This document shows, piece by piece, positions 45,696 through 54,273 of a DNA stretch of 64,000 nt; positions within the stretch are counted from its first letter, which is position 1; every line of letters starts with the position of its first letter. The notes beneath the pieces are model-generated. The model ran no database searches, was not told the origin of the DNA, and was given only the letters and a program-made list of their open reading frames with translations. The stretch comes from Palsa-504 sp963753195. GTDB taxonomy: Bacteria > Actinomycetota > Actinomycetes > Streptosporangiales > Streptosporangiaceae. The stretch spans positions 248,001 through 312,000 of the forward strand of contig CAVWBH010000001.1 of NCBI GenBank assembly GCA_963753195.1, read 5' to 3'. The position numbers and the translations under genes are program-made.

Positions 45696-46030
45696 GGTCA
45701 TCGAGGAACGCCATGACCTGGACTCCCCTCGTTCAGCGCTGGGCCGAACCTGACGGTGCCCGCGCCGCGGAGACGGCCCAGGACTCTGGGCGCCGCTGCT
45801 GACCGCGGGCCGCTCTCCCCGCGCGGGCCGGAGCTCCCGGGCTGTTGCTCGCGGACGCGGGCACCGCCTATATAAAGGGGGCACACATCGTCCGGGCGGT
45901 GCCCCTGTTGCTTCCCCAGCACAGTCCGGCGGCGTGCAGCCGGGGTGGAGACGGGATGTGCGCGATATGAAGCAGGCCGACGGAGCGGGTTCTACGCGGC
46001 GACACCAGCATCTTCGACTGGGGCGGGGTA

Positions 46031-46204
46031 TTGAGTGCCCTGATCGGAACGGCCATCGTCTTGCTGATCGCGACGCTGGTTCTCCACATGATCTCCACAC
46101 GTCGGTCGGCTGGTCTCCAGGTGATCTTGGTGGCCTGTAGTCACGGCCGTCCCTGGCGCAGCACCCAGCGAGCGCACTGGCCCGTGCCGGCAGAGGAGGA
46201 GTAA
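46031..46204 (+). CDS. Possible tiny membrane protein
   Basis: 57 residues from a TTG at 46031 after GGGGCGGGG. The first 22 residues form a membrane helix (SALIGTAIVLLIATLVLHMI), followed by a polar tail ending in Glu-Glu-Glu, whose codons also supply the ribosome site of the next gene. Stop and next start overlap as TAATG. The start is weak and the ORF is short, so this is tentative; the design resembles the coupled membrane proteins at 41.2 and 55.0 kb. Confidence 0.35.
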   Translation: MSALIGTAIVLLIATLVLHMISTRRSAGLQVILVACSHGRPWRSTQRAHWPVPAEEE

Positions 46205-46595
46205 TGGACACTCAGGCCGCACCGCAACTGGCTGGCATTCACCACCTGAAGCTGCCGGTGACCGATCTTGCCCGATCCCGGGAGTGGTATCGGATCCGGC
46301 TGGGCTACCGAGTCCAGGCCGAGTTCGTCGAGCACGGCCAGCTGATGGGCTACGGCCTAACGCATCCCGACGGGGGACCGCCGTTCGCCCTGCGCCTCGA
46401 CTCGGAACGAGCCAGGGCGGCCGCGGGCTTTGACTGCCCAACCTGCACGACCCCGACGGCCACGAGATCCGCTTCTACACCCTCCAGCACCACACAGACC
46501 TTGACCCGGATGCGGTCGCCGCGATCAACGATCCGCGGGAAACCGCCGAATGGCGCGAGCAGGCTGCCATATGGTCGGCCCAGGGAATGAGATGA
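46204..46595 (+). pseudogene. Glyoxalase/VOC-family gene with internal deletion
   Basis: The N-terminal VOC module is normal (GIHHLKLPVTDLARSREWYR ... LGYRVQAEF ... FALRLDSERARAAAGFD). Near 46435 the frame changes and the text resumes as the VOC C-terminus NLHDPDGHEIRFYTLQHHTD, ending at a TGA at 46593-46595. The 40-50 residues that should link the halves are missing. This needs a deletion rather than a single-base error. It retains a strong GAGGAGGAG ribosome site. Confidence 0.75.
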
Positions 46596-46596
46596 C

Positions 46597-47068
46597 ATGA
46601 TGCCGCCGACAGGACCGGCACCAACGCGAGCAGCCCGGAACCGTGTCACCGCGGACGACCCGAAGGCAATGTGCATCCGCAGCCTTGACACTAAGGCCGA
46701 CCGCGATCTCACATGCCCGGTGCAGTGGACAGGCCAGCAGGCGGTAGTCACGTTTCCTCAGCACATCGACATCTCCAACGTCGGCCAGATCCGTGAACAG
46801 CTGCTGTGGATCATCAACCGCGGCGCCGCCGTGCTGATCGCCGATCTGACCGGGACCGTCTCGTGCGATTGCTCTGGCGCGGACGCCCTGGCCCGCGCCC
46901 AGCACCGTGCCGTGGCGAACGGCACCGAGTTGCGGCTGGCAGTCACCGCCAAATGCAGTCCGCCGCGTGCTGACCCTCAACGGCTTTGGCCGGCTAGTCG
47001 CGATCTACCCGAACCTGGACGCAGCCGCCGCAGGAACCGGGCGAGCAGAGAACACGGAACGCAGATGA
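46597..47068 (+). pseudogene. STAS-domain protein gene with one-base frameshift
   Basis: A STAS (anti-sigma-factor antagonist-like) domain is readable: AVVTFPQHIDISNVGQIREQ, AAVLIADLTGTVSCDCSGAD (Ser in the DCSG position is the usual phosphorylation site region) and ELRLAVTA. At the AAA run at 46951-46953 one extra A shifts the frame; reading past it gives NAVRRVLTLNGFGRLVAIYP, the expected end, and a TGA at 47066-47068. Total about 155 residues. It may be a homopolymer sequencing error. Confidence 0.72.
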
Positions 47069-47430
47069 CCCGGCCCGCACCGAGGAGTTGCTGGACGGCG
47101 CGGTGGCTGGACTCTTCACCGTCGGATTGGTCCTTCAGGGAGCTTTCGACCTGCCCCGGGACGTCACCCCGCAGCGCATTTACCGAGGCCCTGCGCCGGC
47201 TCGATGAGATTGTCCGGGAAATCCGTAATCACGTGTTCGCTGGACGCGGCCAGAGTACCGAGCCTGGTCTGGCCTGGATTCCTCCCCACATGTCCTGGAG
47301 CATTCAGCGTTGGCCGGAAACCGCCCGGAGTTGCTGCAAAGGCGCGGGGTGCAAACGGCGAATGCAGTGCCGTCCGCCGCGGCCGGCATCGGGGCGCTAT
47401 TGGAGCGGCACGCTGTTCTTCTGCGCGGCG
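47064..47430 (+). pseudogene. Fragmented kinase-like (DHp-like) small protein
   Basis: Pieces in three frames spell a protein resembling the dimerisation part of DosS-type kinases without its phosphoacceptor: EELLDGAVAGLFTVGLVLQG, then EALRRLDEIVREIRNHVFAG, then LEHSALAGNRPELLQRRGVQ and LLERHAVLLRG. Changes of frame lie near 47180 and 47285. Such stand-alone proteins often sit beside STAS genes in actinobacteria (recollection, not checked). Probably non-functional. Confidence 0.55.
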
Positions 47431-47711
47431 CCGGCGGCCACGGCCTAACCACGTTCACCGCCAGCGAGGTCGTGGTGGACGCCGACGTGCCCGAGATCCC
47501 GGTCGGCATCGACGGTGAGATGATCATGATGCCGACACCGGTCCGCTGCACCATCCAGCCGAATGCGCTGCGGGTCCGGGTTCCCAGGAACCGGCCCGGG
47601 ATCCGGCCGCCCAAGCCTGAGCTTGACTGGTCGGCGCTGCGGCGGCTGGCCTCTTGGCGTCCCGGTCCCTGGAACCAGGGGCACTTCGGCAGCGGCGTGC
47701 CATCTTCCTAA
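47431..47711 (+). pseudogene. C-terminal fragment of a diacylglycerol-kinase-like gene
   Basis: About 90 residues, FTASEVVVDADVPEIPVGID and TIQPNALRVRVPRNRPGI, match the conserved C-terminal strand region of the YegS/DagK lipid-kinase family, which normally follows a 220-residue catalytic part that is absent here. It is fused in frame to the end of the preceding fragment. Its stop overlaps the stop of the convergent membrane protein gene by three bases. Confidence 0.55.
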
Positions 47712-49018
47712 TCGGTGTTCAGGATCTTGTGGTGCCAGGCCCATGCGAGCAGGACTTCCAGGGCGCCCATGCCCGCGATGACCGGCTGCAGGAAGAAGTA
47801 GCGCTGCAGCACCAGCAGCTGGAGGAGGATCCAGGCTAGTAGGGCCAGGCCCGCCAGGTAGCTGGCGGCGAGGGCCCACCGGTTCGACGTCATGATGAGC
47901 GCCAGCACAGCCAGCTGGGGCATCGCGACCCCGATCAGCAAGGCGAGCCCGGGCAGAGCCCACCCAGTGAACGGCGTATTGCTTAGCCAGCTCAGCGGCA
48001 TGCCGAAACCGTTTCGCAGCAGCTGTATCCCGCCGAAGACCGCGGCCGCGCCTGCCGTCAGGGCGACTACGGCCAGGGCCCAAGCAGGCCAGGTGCGACC
48101 GGCCGCGGCCGGAACCGCGAACCTTCCGGCGGTCCCTGGCGGGCTGGCGAAACCGTTCAGCAGATAGTAGATGGGCATCAGCCCGGCCACGGCGAGGACC
48201 GCGAAGGCCGGGACGAGGGCCGCGGATGCCACCTGCGACCCAGGATCTGCCGCATGCCCGTACCACTGGTCGACGGCGATGCTGACGCTCTCGATCACCC
48301 ACATGACCAGCCCGGCGCCTGCGATCAGGTAACCCCACGGGCGGCGCCGCCAGAGCCAGGCCGCGGCGACCGCCATCAGCGGCAGCCACAAGGCAAGGTC
48401 CTGGATGTACACCACGTTCGTGGTGAGGCCGGTGCCGCGCAAGAAGGCCGGCGTCCCGCTGTCAGCGAGCGCCGGCACGATCCTGGCTAGCCACGCGGCT
48501 GCGTTCAGCGTCACCACGACCCATACGTAGGCGGCGATTCCACGCACCGGCACTCGCGGCGAGAAGCGGTTGGCCAGCGCGCGGACATCGGCCTGCCGCA
48601 ACACCGTGGCAATGGACCAGGCCGACAGCGAGAGCATCGCCAGGTACAGCAAGAACAGCCGGTTGACGGGGATCGCGAACACGAACATCAGCGAGTTGTA
48701 GAGCAAGAAAGCCGCCGCGCCCAGCCAGGTCAGCACCGCGCGGGCCGATCCGCGCGACGCCGCCAGCATTGAGCCGGCCAGGAGGGGCACGCCGATCAGC
48801 AATACCACCAGCGAGGTCCCGCGCGCTGAGCCGTTCATGACCGCAGTCCCGCGCAAGACACCGGCGATCAGGAAGGTCGCCAGCGAGCTTCCCGCCGCGG
48901 CCAAGGCCAATGCGCCCGACAACCAGTACGCGATCCCGCCCCGCCGGATAACCCGCCCGGCGTAATCGCCTGCCCGGCTCTCCGGGACCTGTGATGCGGT
49001 CATTGCGGCCATTGCCAT
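47708..49018 (-). CDS. Polytopic membrane protein of unknown function
   Basis: 436 residues from an ATG at 49018 (GAGGTG directly upstream; GTG at 49021 possible). About twelve hydrophobic helices span the whole length, with no soluble domain. Segments such as IPVNRLFLLYLAMLSLSAWS and NVVYIQDLALWLPLMAVAAA are distinctive but I do not recognise the family. Codon use is normal. No DosR-like box was found upstream. Confidence 0.8.
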   Translation of the reverse strand: MAMAAMTASQVPESRAGDYAGRVIRRGGIAYWLSGALALAAAGSSLATFLIAGVLRGTAVMNGSARGTSLVVLLIGVPLLAGSMLAASRGSARAVLTWLGAAAFLLYNSLMFVFAIPVNRLFLLYLAMLSLSAWSIATVLRQADVRALANRFSPRVPVRGIAAYVWVVVTLNAAAWLARIVPALADSGTPAFLRGTGLTTNVVYIQDLALWLPLMAVAAAWLWRRRPWGYLIAGAGLVMWVIESVSIAVDQWYGHAADPGSQVASAALVPAFAVLAVAGLMPIYYLLNGFASPPGTAGRFAVPAAAGRTWPAWALAVVALTAGAAAVFGGIQLLRNGFGMPLSWLSNTPFTGWALPGLALLIGVAMPQLAVLALIMTSNRWALAASYLAGLALLAWILLQLLVLQRYFFLQPVIAGMGALEVLLAWAWHHKILNTD

Positions 49019-49195
49019 CACCTCAGATGGGTTAGATGCAGCCGCTTATCCAGCGGCATGCGCCAGCACCCTCACGCTGGCACCTGCCTGGGACAGCTGA
49101 CCAGAGCACATCGTCCCGCGGCCGTAGTGCGTTCGGCCTCAACCACTTCGGCGTCCCGACCTTTCAGGCCGCACGGGATGGCCTCGTGAGACCTT

Positions 49196-49684
49196 TCAGC
49201 GGCCCGGGATGACGAGCACTGGGCGGTGCGCGTGCACGACGACGGCCGATGACACGCTGCCCAGGAACGCTGACTGGACACGCGACAGGCCACGGGCACC
49301 GACCACGATCGGCTCGGCGTCAAGCTTCTCGGCCTCGTCGCAGATCGCTCGCCACAGCTTGCCCTCCGCGACACTGCCCAAAGCCTCAAATCCTGCTGCA
49401 CGCGCGAGGGCTGCCCCTCGGTCTGACGTCTCACGGGCCATCTGGCTGGCGAGCTCATCGAGGCCGAGTTCCTTCGAAGCCAGCTTTGACACCAGGGCGT
49501 TGAGAATCGTGGCTGGGTCATACGGCGCCCACAGCGCCACCGGCTCCCATACGGTGAGTACCACTGCGGTGCGCGGACCCAGTAGCTCGCCCGCCTTCGC
49601 GATCGCGTTAGCAGCATCATCGGACCCGTCGAAGCACAAGAGCACCGGGTGCGTGTCTTTCGCTCGGTTCTCGTCCTCGGTCAT
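49196..49684 (-). CDS. Single-domain universal stress protein
   Basis: 162 residues from an ATG at 49684; TGATGGGG lies just upstream. One UspA domain: HPVLLCFDGSDDAANAIAKA at the start and VVGARGLSRVQSAFLGSVSS, the nucleotide loop, near the end. It differs from the three tandem Usps in size and in its C-terminal loop, which contains the GxRGxS pattern. It lies 137 bases downstream of the ATPase gene on the same strand, perhaps cotranscribed. No DosR-like box was found directly before it. Confidence 0.9.
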   Translation of the reverse strand: MTEDENRAKDTHPVLLCFDGSDDAANAIAKAGELLGPRTAVVLTVWEPVALWAPYDPATILNALVSKLASKELGLDELASQMARETSDRGAALARAAGFEALGSVAEGKLWRAICDEAEKLDAEPIVVGARGLSRVQSAFLGSVSSAVVVHAHRPVLVIPGR

Positions 49685-49821
49685 CGCCCCATCATCCCGT
49701 AACGCATCCCCGCACACGGAACCGATGCGTCAAGCAGGCGCGGAAGCGTCCGCGCCGAACTGCGTGCCCAGCGTAACCGTGCCGGGCGGCAGAAGTACGG
49801 GACCTGGCGCAGTTCTGGCCG

Positions 49822-52206
49822 TCACTGCCGGACCGCCGGAGGCGGTCCGTGGCCACCCCGGCGGGACAGGATCCAGAAGCCCGTGAGCGCGGCAGCGCCG
49901 AGGGTTGCGACGGCCAGCGTGGTCGCGAGCCCGCTGGTCGGCAGCTGCAGTTCGTAGAAACGGCGTATCGCTGGTATGGGGAATAGCAGTACGAAGCCGG
50001 CCAGCATGGCACCGACCAGCATGATGCGGCGCCAGGTCAGCGGGCTGGCGAGCAGGACCAGAACGCACAGGCTGAGGATGAGGGTGACCAGCGTTGCGGC
50101 GGTGCGCTGCTGGATCAGCGGGAGACCGGCCGCCCGAGCCAGGGCGTAGGCGGCGAATGCCGCCGCCGCGATGAGGGTGCCGGCCGGGATGGCGAAGCGC
50201 AGCACCCGGCCAGTGAATCCGGGTAGGTAGCGCCGGGTGTTCGGCGCGAGCGCGAGGAAGAAGGACGGAACGCCGATGGCCAGGGTGTCGATGATTGTCA
50301 GGTGGCGGGGCAGGAACGGGTAGGGCAGCAGCGTGACGCCCACGGCGACGGCCAGGAGCGTCGCCCAGACCGTCTTGGTGATGAACAGGTTGGCGACGCG
50401 TTCGATGTTGGCGGTGACCCGGCGGCCTTCGGCGACGACGCCGGGCAGGGTGGCGAATCGGCTGTCGAGCAGCACCAGCTCGGCGACCGCCCTGGTCGCC
50501 GCCGCGCCCGAGCCCATGGCGATGCCGATGTCGGCGAGCTTGAGGGCCAGCACGTCGTTGACGCCGTCGCCGGTCATCGCTACCGTGTGGCCGCGGGCCT
50601 GCAGGGCGGTGACCATCGCCTGTTTCTGCTGCGGACTCACCCGGCCGAAGACTGAGCGTTCCTCCAGCAGGCGGCCGAGCGCGCCGGGGTCCTCCGGCAG
50701 ATCCCGCGCATCGGTCGGCCGGTCGGCGTGCGGCAGCCCGGCCCGGGCCGCGACCGCGCCGACGGTGAGCGGGCTGTCCCCGGAGATCACCTTCAGCGCC
50801 ACGCCCTGTGCCGCGAAGTAGGCGATGGTCTCCGCGGCGTCGGATCTGAGCTGCTCGGCGAGCAGGACGAAGGCCACCGCCTGCAGGCCCTGCGGGAGCA
50901 AGTCGCCGTCCAGCGGGCCCGCGCCGCGGGCCAGCACCAGGACGCGCCGGCCGCTGGCGGCCAGCTCGGCGGCCTGCGACAGCTGTTCCTGCTGGCTGCC
51001 CGGCAGCACCATCTCCGGCGCCCCGAGCACCCACGTGCCGTGGCCGGCGAAGCTGGCCGCGCTCCACTTGCGCGCCGAGGAGAACGGCACGGCAGCCTGC
51101 CGCGGCCACCCCTCCGGCGGCGGGAACGCCTGCCCGATGGCGGCCAGCGTCGTGTTGCGGTTCTGATCGTCGGCCATCGCCCCGAGTGCGGCCTCGGCCG
51201 GCGCCTGGCCGTCGAGCCGGATGAGGCTGTCGAAGGCAATGGTCCCGTCGGTCAGGGTGCCGGTCTTATCCAGGCACACCACGTCCACCCGGGCCAGGCC
51301 CTCGACCGCGGGCAGTTGCTGCACCAGGACCCGGCGCCGGGCCAGCGTGACTGCGGCCACGCCGAAGGCGACGCTGGTCAGCAGGACCAGGCCCTGTGGG
51401 ACCATGCCGACCAGTGCCGCGACCGTCCCGCTGGCGACCTGCCGTACGCTCCCGTGGGCGTGCCACCCGCTGATCACCAGCAGCAGGGCCACCGGCCCGA
51501 TCGCCCAGGTGACGTAGCGCAGGATCTGGTTGATGCCCTCCATCAGCTCCGAGCGCACCAGTGCGAAACGCCGCGCCTGGGCGGCGAGCTTGCGGGCGTA
51601 CGCGTCCGCGCCCACCGCGGTGGCCTGGTAGCCACCTGACCCGGCGACCACGAAGCTGCCCGACAGCAGCCGGTCACCCGCCCGCTTGCCCACCGGCTCG
51701 GACTCTCCGGTCAGCAGCGACTCATCAGCCTCCAGGCTCGTGCTGGCCCGCACCACCCCGTCCGCCACCAGCTGATCCCCGGCGCGCAGGTCGACCAGGT
51801 CACCGGTGACGAGATCCGTGACAGCGATGTCCCGCGGCGCGCCGTCGCGGATCACCCGGACCCGCGGGGCGCTGAGCACCGCGAGCCGGTCCAGCGTCCG
51901 CTTGGCGCGCAGCTCCTGCGCGATGCCGATCAACGCGTTGGTCACCAGCACGATGCCGAACAGGGCGTCCTGCGGCTGACCGGCAACCAGGATCACAGCC
52001 AGCAAGACACCGAGGATGAAATTGAACCGGGTCAAGATGTTCGCTCGCAAGATCTCAGCGACCGACCGGCTGGTGCGCTCCCCGCCCGCGTTCGTCAAGC
52101 CGCGCAAGCGCTGCTCGGCCACCTGCGCGCTGGTCAGTCCGGCCGACGGCGTCTCCACGATCGGCGCGGCCGATGCCGAGGACAATGAGGCAGCCGCATC
52201 AGCCAT
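49822..52206 (-). CDS. CtpE-like P-type cation ATPase
   Basis: 794 residues, intact, with about ten membrane helices. Motifs: TGESEPVGKRAGDRLLSGSF in the actuator, the phosphorylation site CLDKTGTLTDGTIAF, MTGDGVNDVLALKLADIGIA in the hinge. NVLALK in place of NDAPAL and the short nucleotide domain fit the CtpE branch of actinobacterial ATPases, thought to import or export Ca2+. ATG at 52206. The upstream region carries two 18-bp direct repeats. It is a different type from the frameshifted ATPase at 26-28.8 kb. Confidence 0.9.
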   Translation of the reverse strand: MADAAASLSSASAAPIVETPSAGLTSAQVAEQRLRGLTNAGGERTSRSVAEILRANILTRFNFILGVLLAVILVAGQPQDALFGIVLVTNALIGIAQELRAKRTLDRLAVLSAPRVRVIRDGAPRDIAVTDLVTGDLVDLRAGDQLVADGVVRASTSLEADESLLTGESEPVGKRAGDRLLSGSFVVAGSGGYQATAVGADAYARKLAAQARRFALVRSELMEGINQILRYVTWAIGPVALLLVISGWHAHGSVRQVASGTVAALVGMVPQGLVLLTSVAFGVAAVTLARRRVLVQQLPAVEGLARVDVVCLDKTGTLTDGTIAFDSLIRLDGQAPAEAALGAMADDQNRNTTLAAIGQAFPPPEGWPRQAAVPFSSARKWSAASFAGHGTWVLGAPEMVLPGSQQEQLSQAAELAASGRRVLVLARGAGPLDGDLLPQGLQAVAFVLLAEQLRSDAAETIAYFAAQGVALKVISGDSPLTVGAVAARAGLPHADRPTDARDLPEDPGALGRLLEERSVFGRVSPQQKQAMVTALQARGHTVAMTGDGVNDVLALKLADIGIAMGSGAAATRAVAELVLLDSRFATLPGVVAEGRRVTANIERVANLFITKTVWATLLAVAVGVTLLPYPFLPRHLTIIDTLAIGVPSFFLALAPNTRRYLPGFTGRVLRFAIPAGTLIAAAAFAAYALARAAGLPLIQQRTAATLVTLILSLCVLVLLASPLTWRRIMLVGAMLAGFVLLFPIPAIRRFYELQLPTSGLATTLAVATLGAAALTGFWILSRRGGHGPPPAVRQ

Positions 52207-52321
52207 GCCGGGTCACCACGCCGCGGTCAACGACCAGCGGAACGCGCGGCCAGGCCCCGGCCGGGTACCGGCGGTATCGAAGCGCCCCATGCGCGCGCGC
52301 CGCGAGTCATGCTGCCCCAGA

Positions 52322-52360
52322 CCCCATCGGTACACGTTAGACCCCCATCGGTACACGTTA
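52322..52360. repeat. 18-bp direct repeat upstream of CtpE-like ATPase gene
   Basis: CCCCATCGGTACACGTTA occurs at 52322-52339 and again at 52343-52360, separated by GAC (21-base period, two helical turns). It lies 116 bases before the ATPase start and may be an operator with two sites on one face. Confidence 0.6.
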
Positions 52361-52477
52361 CGTCAGCCCCGATCCTGGGCGGCCTCGTCTTTGCCGCAGT
52401 CATCCTCCTGCTTTCCTTGGAGATTAGGCCGGCCCGGCCAGCTCTGCGCTCCGGCGCTTAACCGATCATGGCGAAGA

Positions 52478-52618
52478 CCTTCCTCCGACAGCTACCTCAA
52501 GGTGTACGCCTACCGGGTGCGGCGGAAGATGGGCGACGAGGGCGGCCAGTTCCTGCAGAGCGACCCCTCCGTGGGCTACCGGCTGATGCCGCCCGGCGAC
52601 ACTGGCCCGACCTCGTAA
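52478..52618 (+). pseudogene. Remnant of OmpR/KdpE-type winged helix
   Basis: About 46 codons read SYLKVYAYRVRRKMGDEGGQ ... SDPSVGYRLMPPGD, the recognition helix and terminal wing of an OmpR/KdpE-type response regulator, ending at TAA 52616-52618. No start codon or receiver part precedes it in frame. It is the tail of a lost regulator gene; the KdpD-like protein at 31 kb may once have had such a partner (speculation). Confidence 0.6.
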
Positions 52619-52750
52619 TGTCGCGTTCGTGCCGGTAACTCGGGTCCGAGCTTCAGGCTCAGGGGTGATGGCCGTTAGGTTAACCTTGATCAGGGTCTGT
52701 GCTCTTGTACGCGCCAGAGCCGCCTGAGCGGGGGCTGAGGATGTGTGCGT

Positions 52751-53992
52751 ATGACTTCAATGCCTGAGCGTTCCATGCTGTCGGGCACCGACGACCCTGA
52801 TCAGCCACCCGGGTACCCGTTCCGGGGGCCGGGCCTCCTGGTGCGGGTGGCGCCGTTCGCCGCGATCGCGGTGCTCGCTGAAGCGAGCCTGGCCCTGCCG
52901 CCGCGCCCGCAGTCCGGCACTTCAGTAGCGGTAAGCCTGGTCCTGCTGCTAGCCGTAGCAGCGGCATTCGCGCTGCCCTGGCCACGGCTGCCGGCCTTCC
53001 TGGCCGTGCTGGTCCCGCTGGCCTATTGCGGTTCAGTGCTCGCGCTGATCCTGGCCGCGGGGGCCACATCCGGGATCGGGCTGGTCATCTTGGTCCCGCT
53101 GATCTGGACGGCTCTCTATCAGCGGCGGTGGGAGTCTGCGTGCGTACTGGTGGCGATCGTCACCGTAGAACTGATCATCTCGCTGACTCCGGTGACCGCC
53201 CCGGGCGAGGTGATCGCCCGCCGGGTGATCCTGTGGACCGCGCTGGGCACGGTGATCGCCTTCGCCGCCCACGAGCTGCGGGACCGCAGCCACCGAGCCC
53301 GCCAGGAAGCAGCCCGGCTGCAGGCCGGTCTCACCGAGCTCACCGTGCTGAAGGACCGGGACCGGATCGCAGCTGACCTGCAGGACAAGGTCATTCAGCA
53401 GGTTTTCGCGGTCGGGCTGGACCTGCAGGGCACGGCCCTGCGCGCCAATCAGCCCGAAGTGCGGGAACGCATCCTGGCCTCGGCTGATGACCTGGACCAG
53501 GTGATCCGTCTGATCCGCAACACTATTTTCGGGCTGGACGAGCTACCGCAAGGCCGCGGGCTACACGCTGAACTGCGGGACCTGCTTTCCCAGCTGTCCG
53601 CAGCCACCGAGATCAGCTTTACCGGGCCAGTCGACGGCGCACTTGACCCGGTCCGCGCCACCCGGCTGGTGCAGACGCTGAAGGACGGCCTAGAGGTCAT
53701 CAGCTCCCACTCGATGCCCGCCCGCGTCGCCATCACCTCCAGCGACATCGCCTACGTAACCGAGATCGAGACCACCTCCGCGGTCCTGGGCGCCGACGAT
53801 GAAGTCCCGCCCTGGGTCACCGGGCTTACCCGCAGCACTTCGCAGGCAGGAATCAGCCTGAGCGTCACGCCAGCATCTGACCGGACGCGATTCGCCTGGT
53901 CGATTCTCCTCGCCGAGCCCGCCGAGCCCGCCGAGCCCGCCGAGCCCGCCGAGCCCGCCGAGCCGGTCGGCCAGTCGGCCCAGCCGGAATAG
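52751..53992 (+). CDS. DosS-like membrane histidine pseudokinase
   Basis: 413 residues from an ATG at 52751 with GAGG ten bases upstream. Four or five N-terminal helices (about 30-175) replace the GAF domains; then a DosS-type dimerisation domain (about 200-275): RIAADLQDKVIQQVFAVGL and DDLDQVIRLIRNTIFGLDE. The phosphoacceptor His of DLHD is Gln211 here, and the ATPase region (about 285-395) lacks readable N and G boxes. It probably cannot autophosphorylate; a role as membrane scaffold or dominant partner for a DosS-like kinase is possible. The C-terminus carries six copies of Ala-Glu-Pro encoded by a 9-bp repeat. Confidence 0.85.
   Translation: MTSMPERSMLSGTDDPDQPPGYPFRGPGLLVRVAPFAAIAVLAEASLALPPRPQSGTSVAVSLVLLLAVAAAFALPWPRLPAFLAVLVPLAYCGSVLALILAAGATSGIGLVILVPLIWTALYQRRWESACVLVAIVTVELIISLTPVTAPGEVIARRVILWTALGTVIAFAAHELRDRSHRARQEAARLQAGLTELTVLKDRDRIAADLQDKVIQQVFAVGLDLQGTALRANQPEVRERILASADDLDQVIRLIRNTIFGLDELPQGRGLHAELRDLLSQLSAATEISFTGPVDGALDPVRATRLVQTLKDGLEVISSHSMPARVAITSSDIAYVTEIETTSAVLGADDEVPPWVTGLTRSTSQAGISLSVTPASDRTRFAWSILLAEPAEPAEPAEPAEPAEPVGQSAQPE
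53912..53965 (+). repeat. 9-bp tandem repeat encoding (AEP)6
   Basis: Six consecutive copies of GCCGAGCCC (the last ending in G) inside the 3' end of the pseudokinase gene. Copy number can change by slippage without shifting the frame, so the tail length may vary between strains. Confidence 0.85.
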
Positions 53993-54273
53993 ACCCGGAG
54001 TCAGTTCCGCCTGGGGCGGGCCTGAGCGTCCGCTTCGGTCATGGCTGAGGAGAATCTGGGCTGGCCAGGCCCTCCGGTGGTGGCTGCCGGGACGGTTGTG
54101 ACACCTTCGTGCCCATCTGCGTCGCCGGCGGCACGTCGCCCTTTGCTGGGATAGCGGCATATCCCAGCCGTCCACCGCACGATCATCTGCGGCAGATCCG
54201 GGTACCGCCACCGCCATGGCCACCGGCGGGCCTCGCGGCCAGAGCCGTTCGCTCCTGTTTCGCGGGATATTCG
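53993..54273. other. Spacer between pseudokinase and CBS gene
   Basis: About 280 bases between convergent genes. No gene, box or convincing hairpin seen. Confidence 0.4.

Larger units (their letters stand above)
45466..46030. other. Gene-poor region with DosR-like box and second palindrome
   Basis: About 560 bases. It contains the box at 45555-45569, the palindrome GGGCCTTAGGCCC (45683-45695) inside a longer CCGGGCC/GGCCCGG repeat, and an A/T-rich TATATAAAGG (45869-45878) that is unusual in this GC-rich DNA and could be a promoter element. No gene is supported. Confidence 0.5.
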
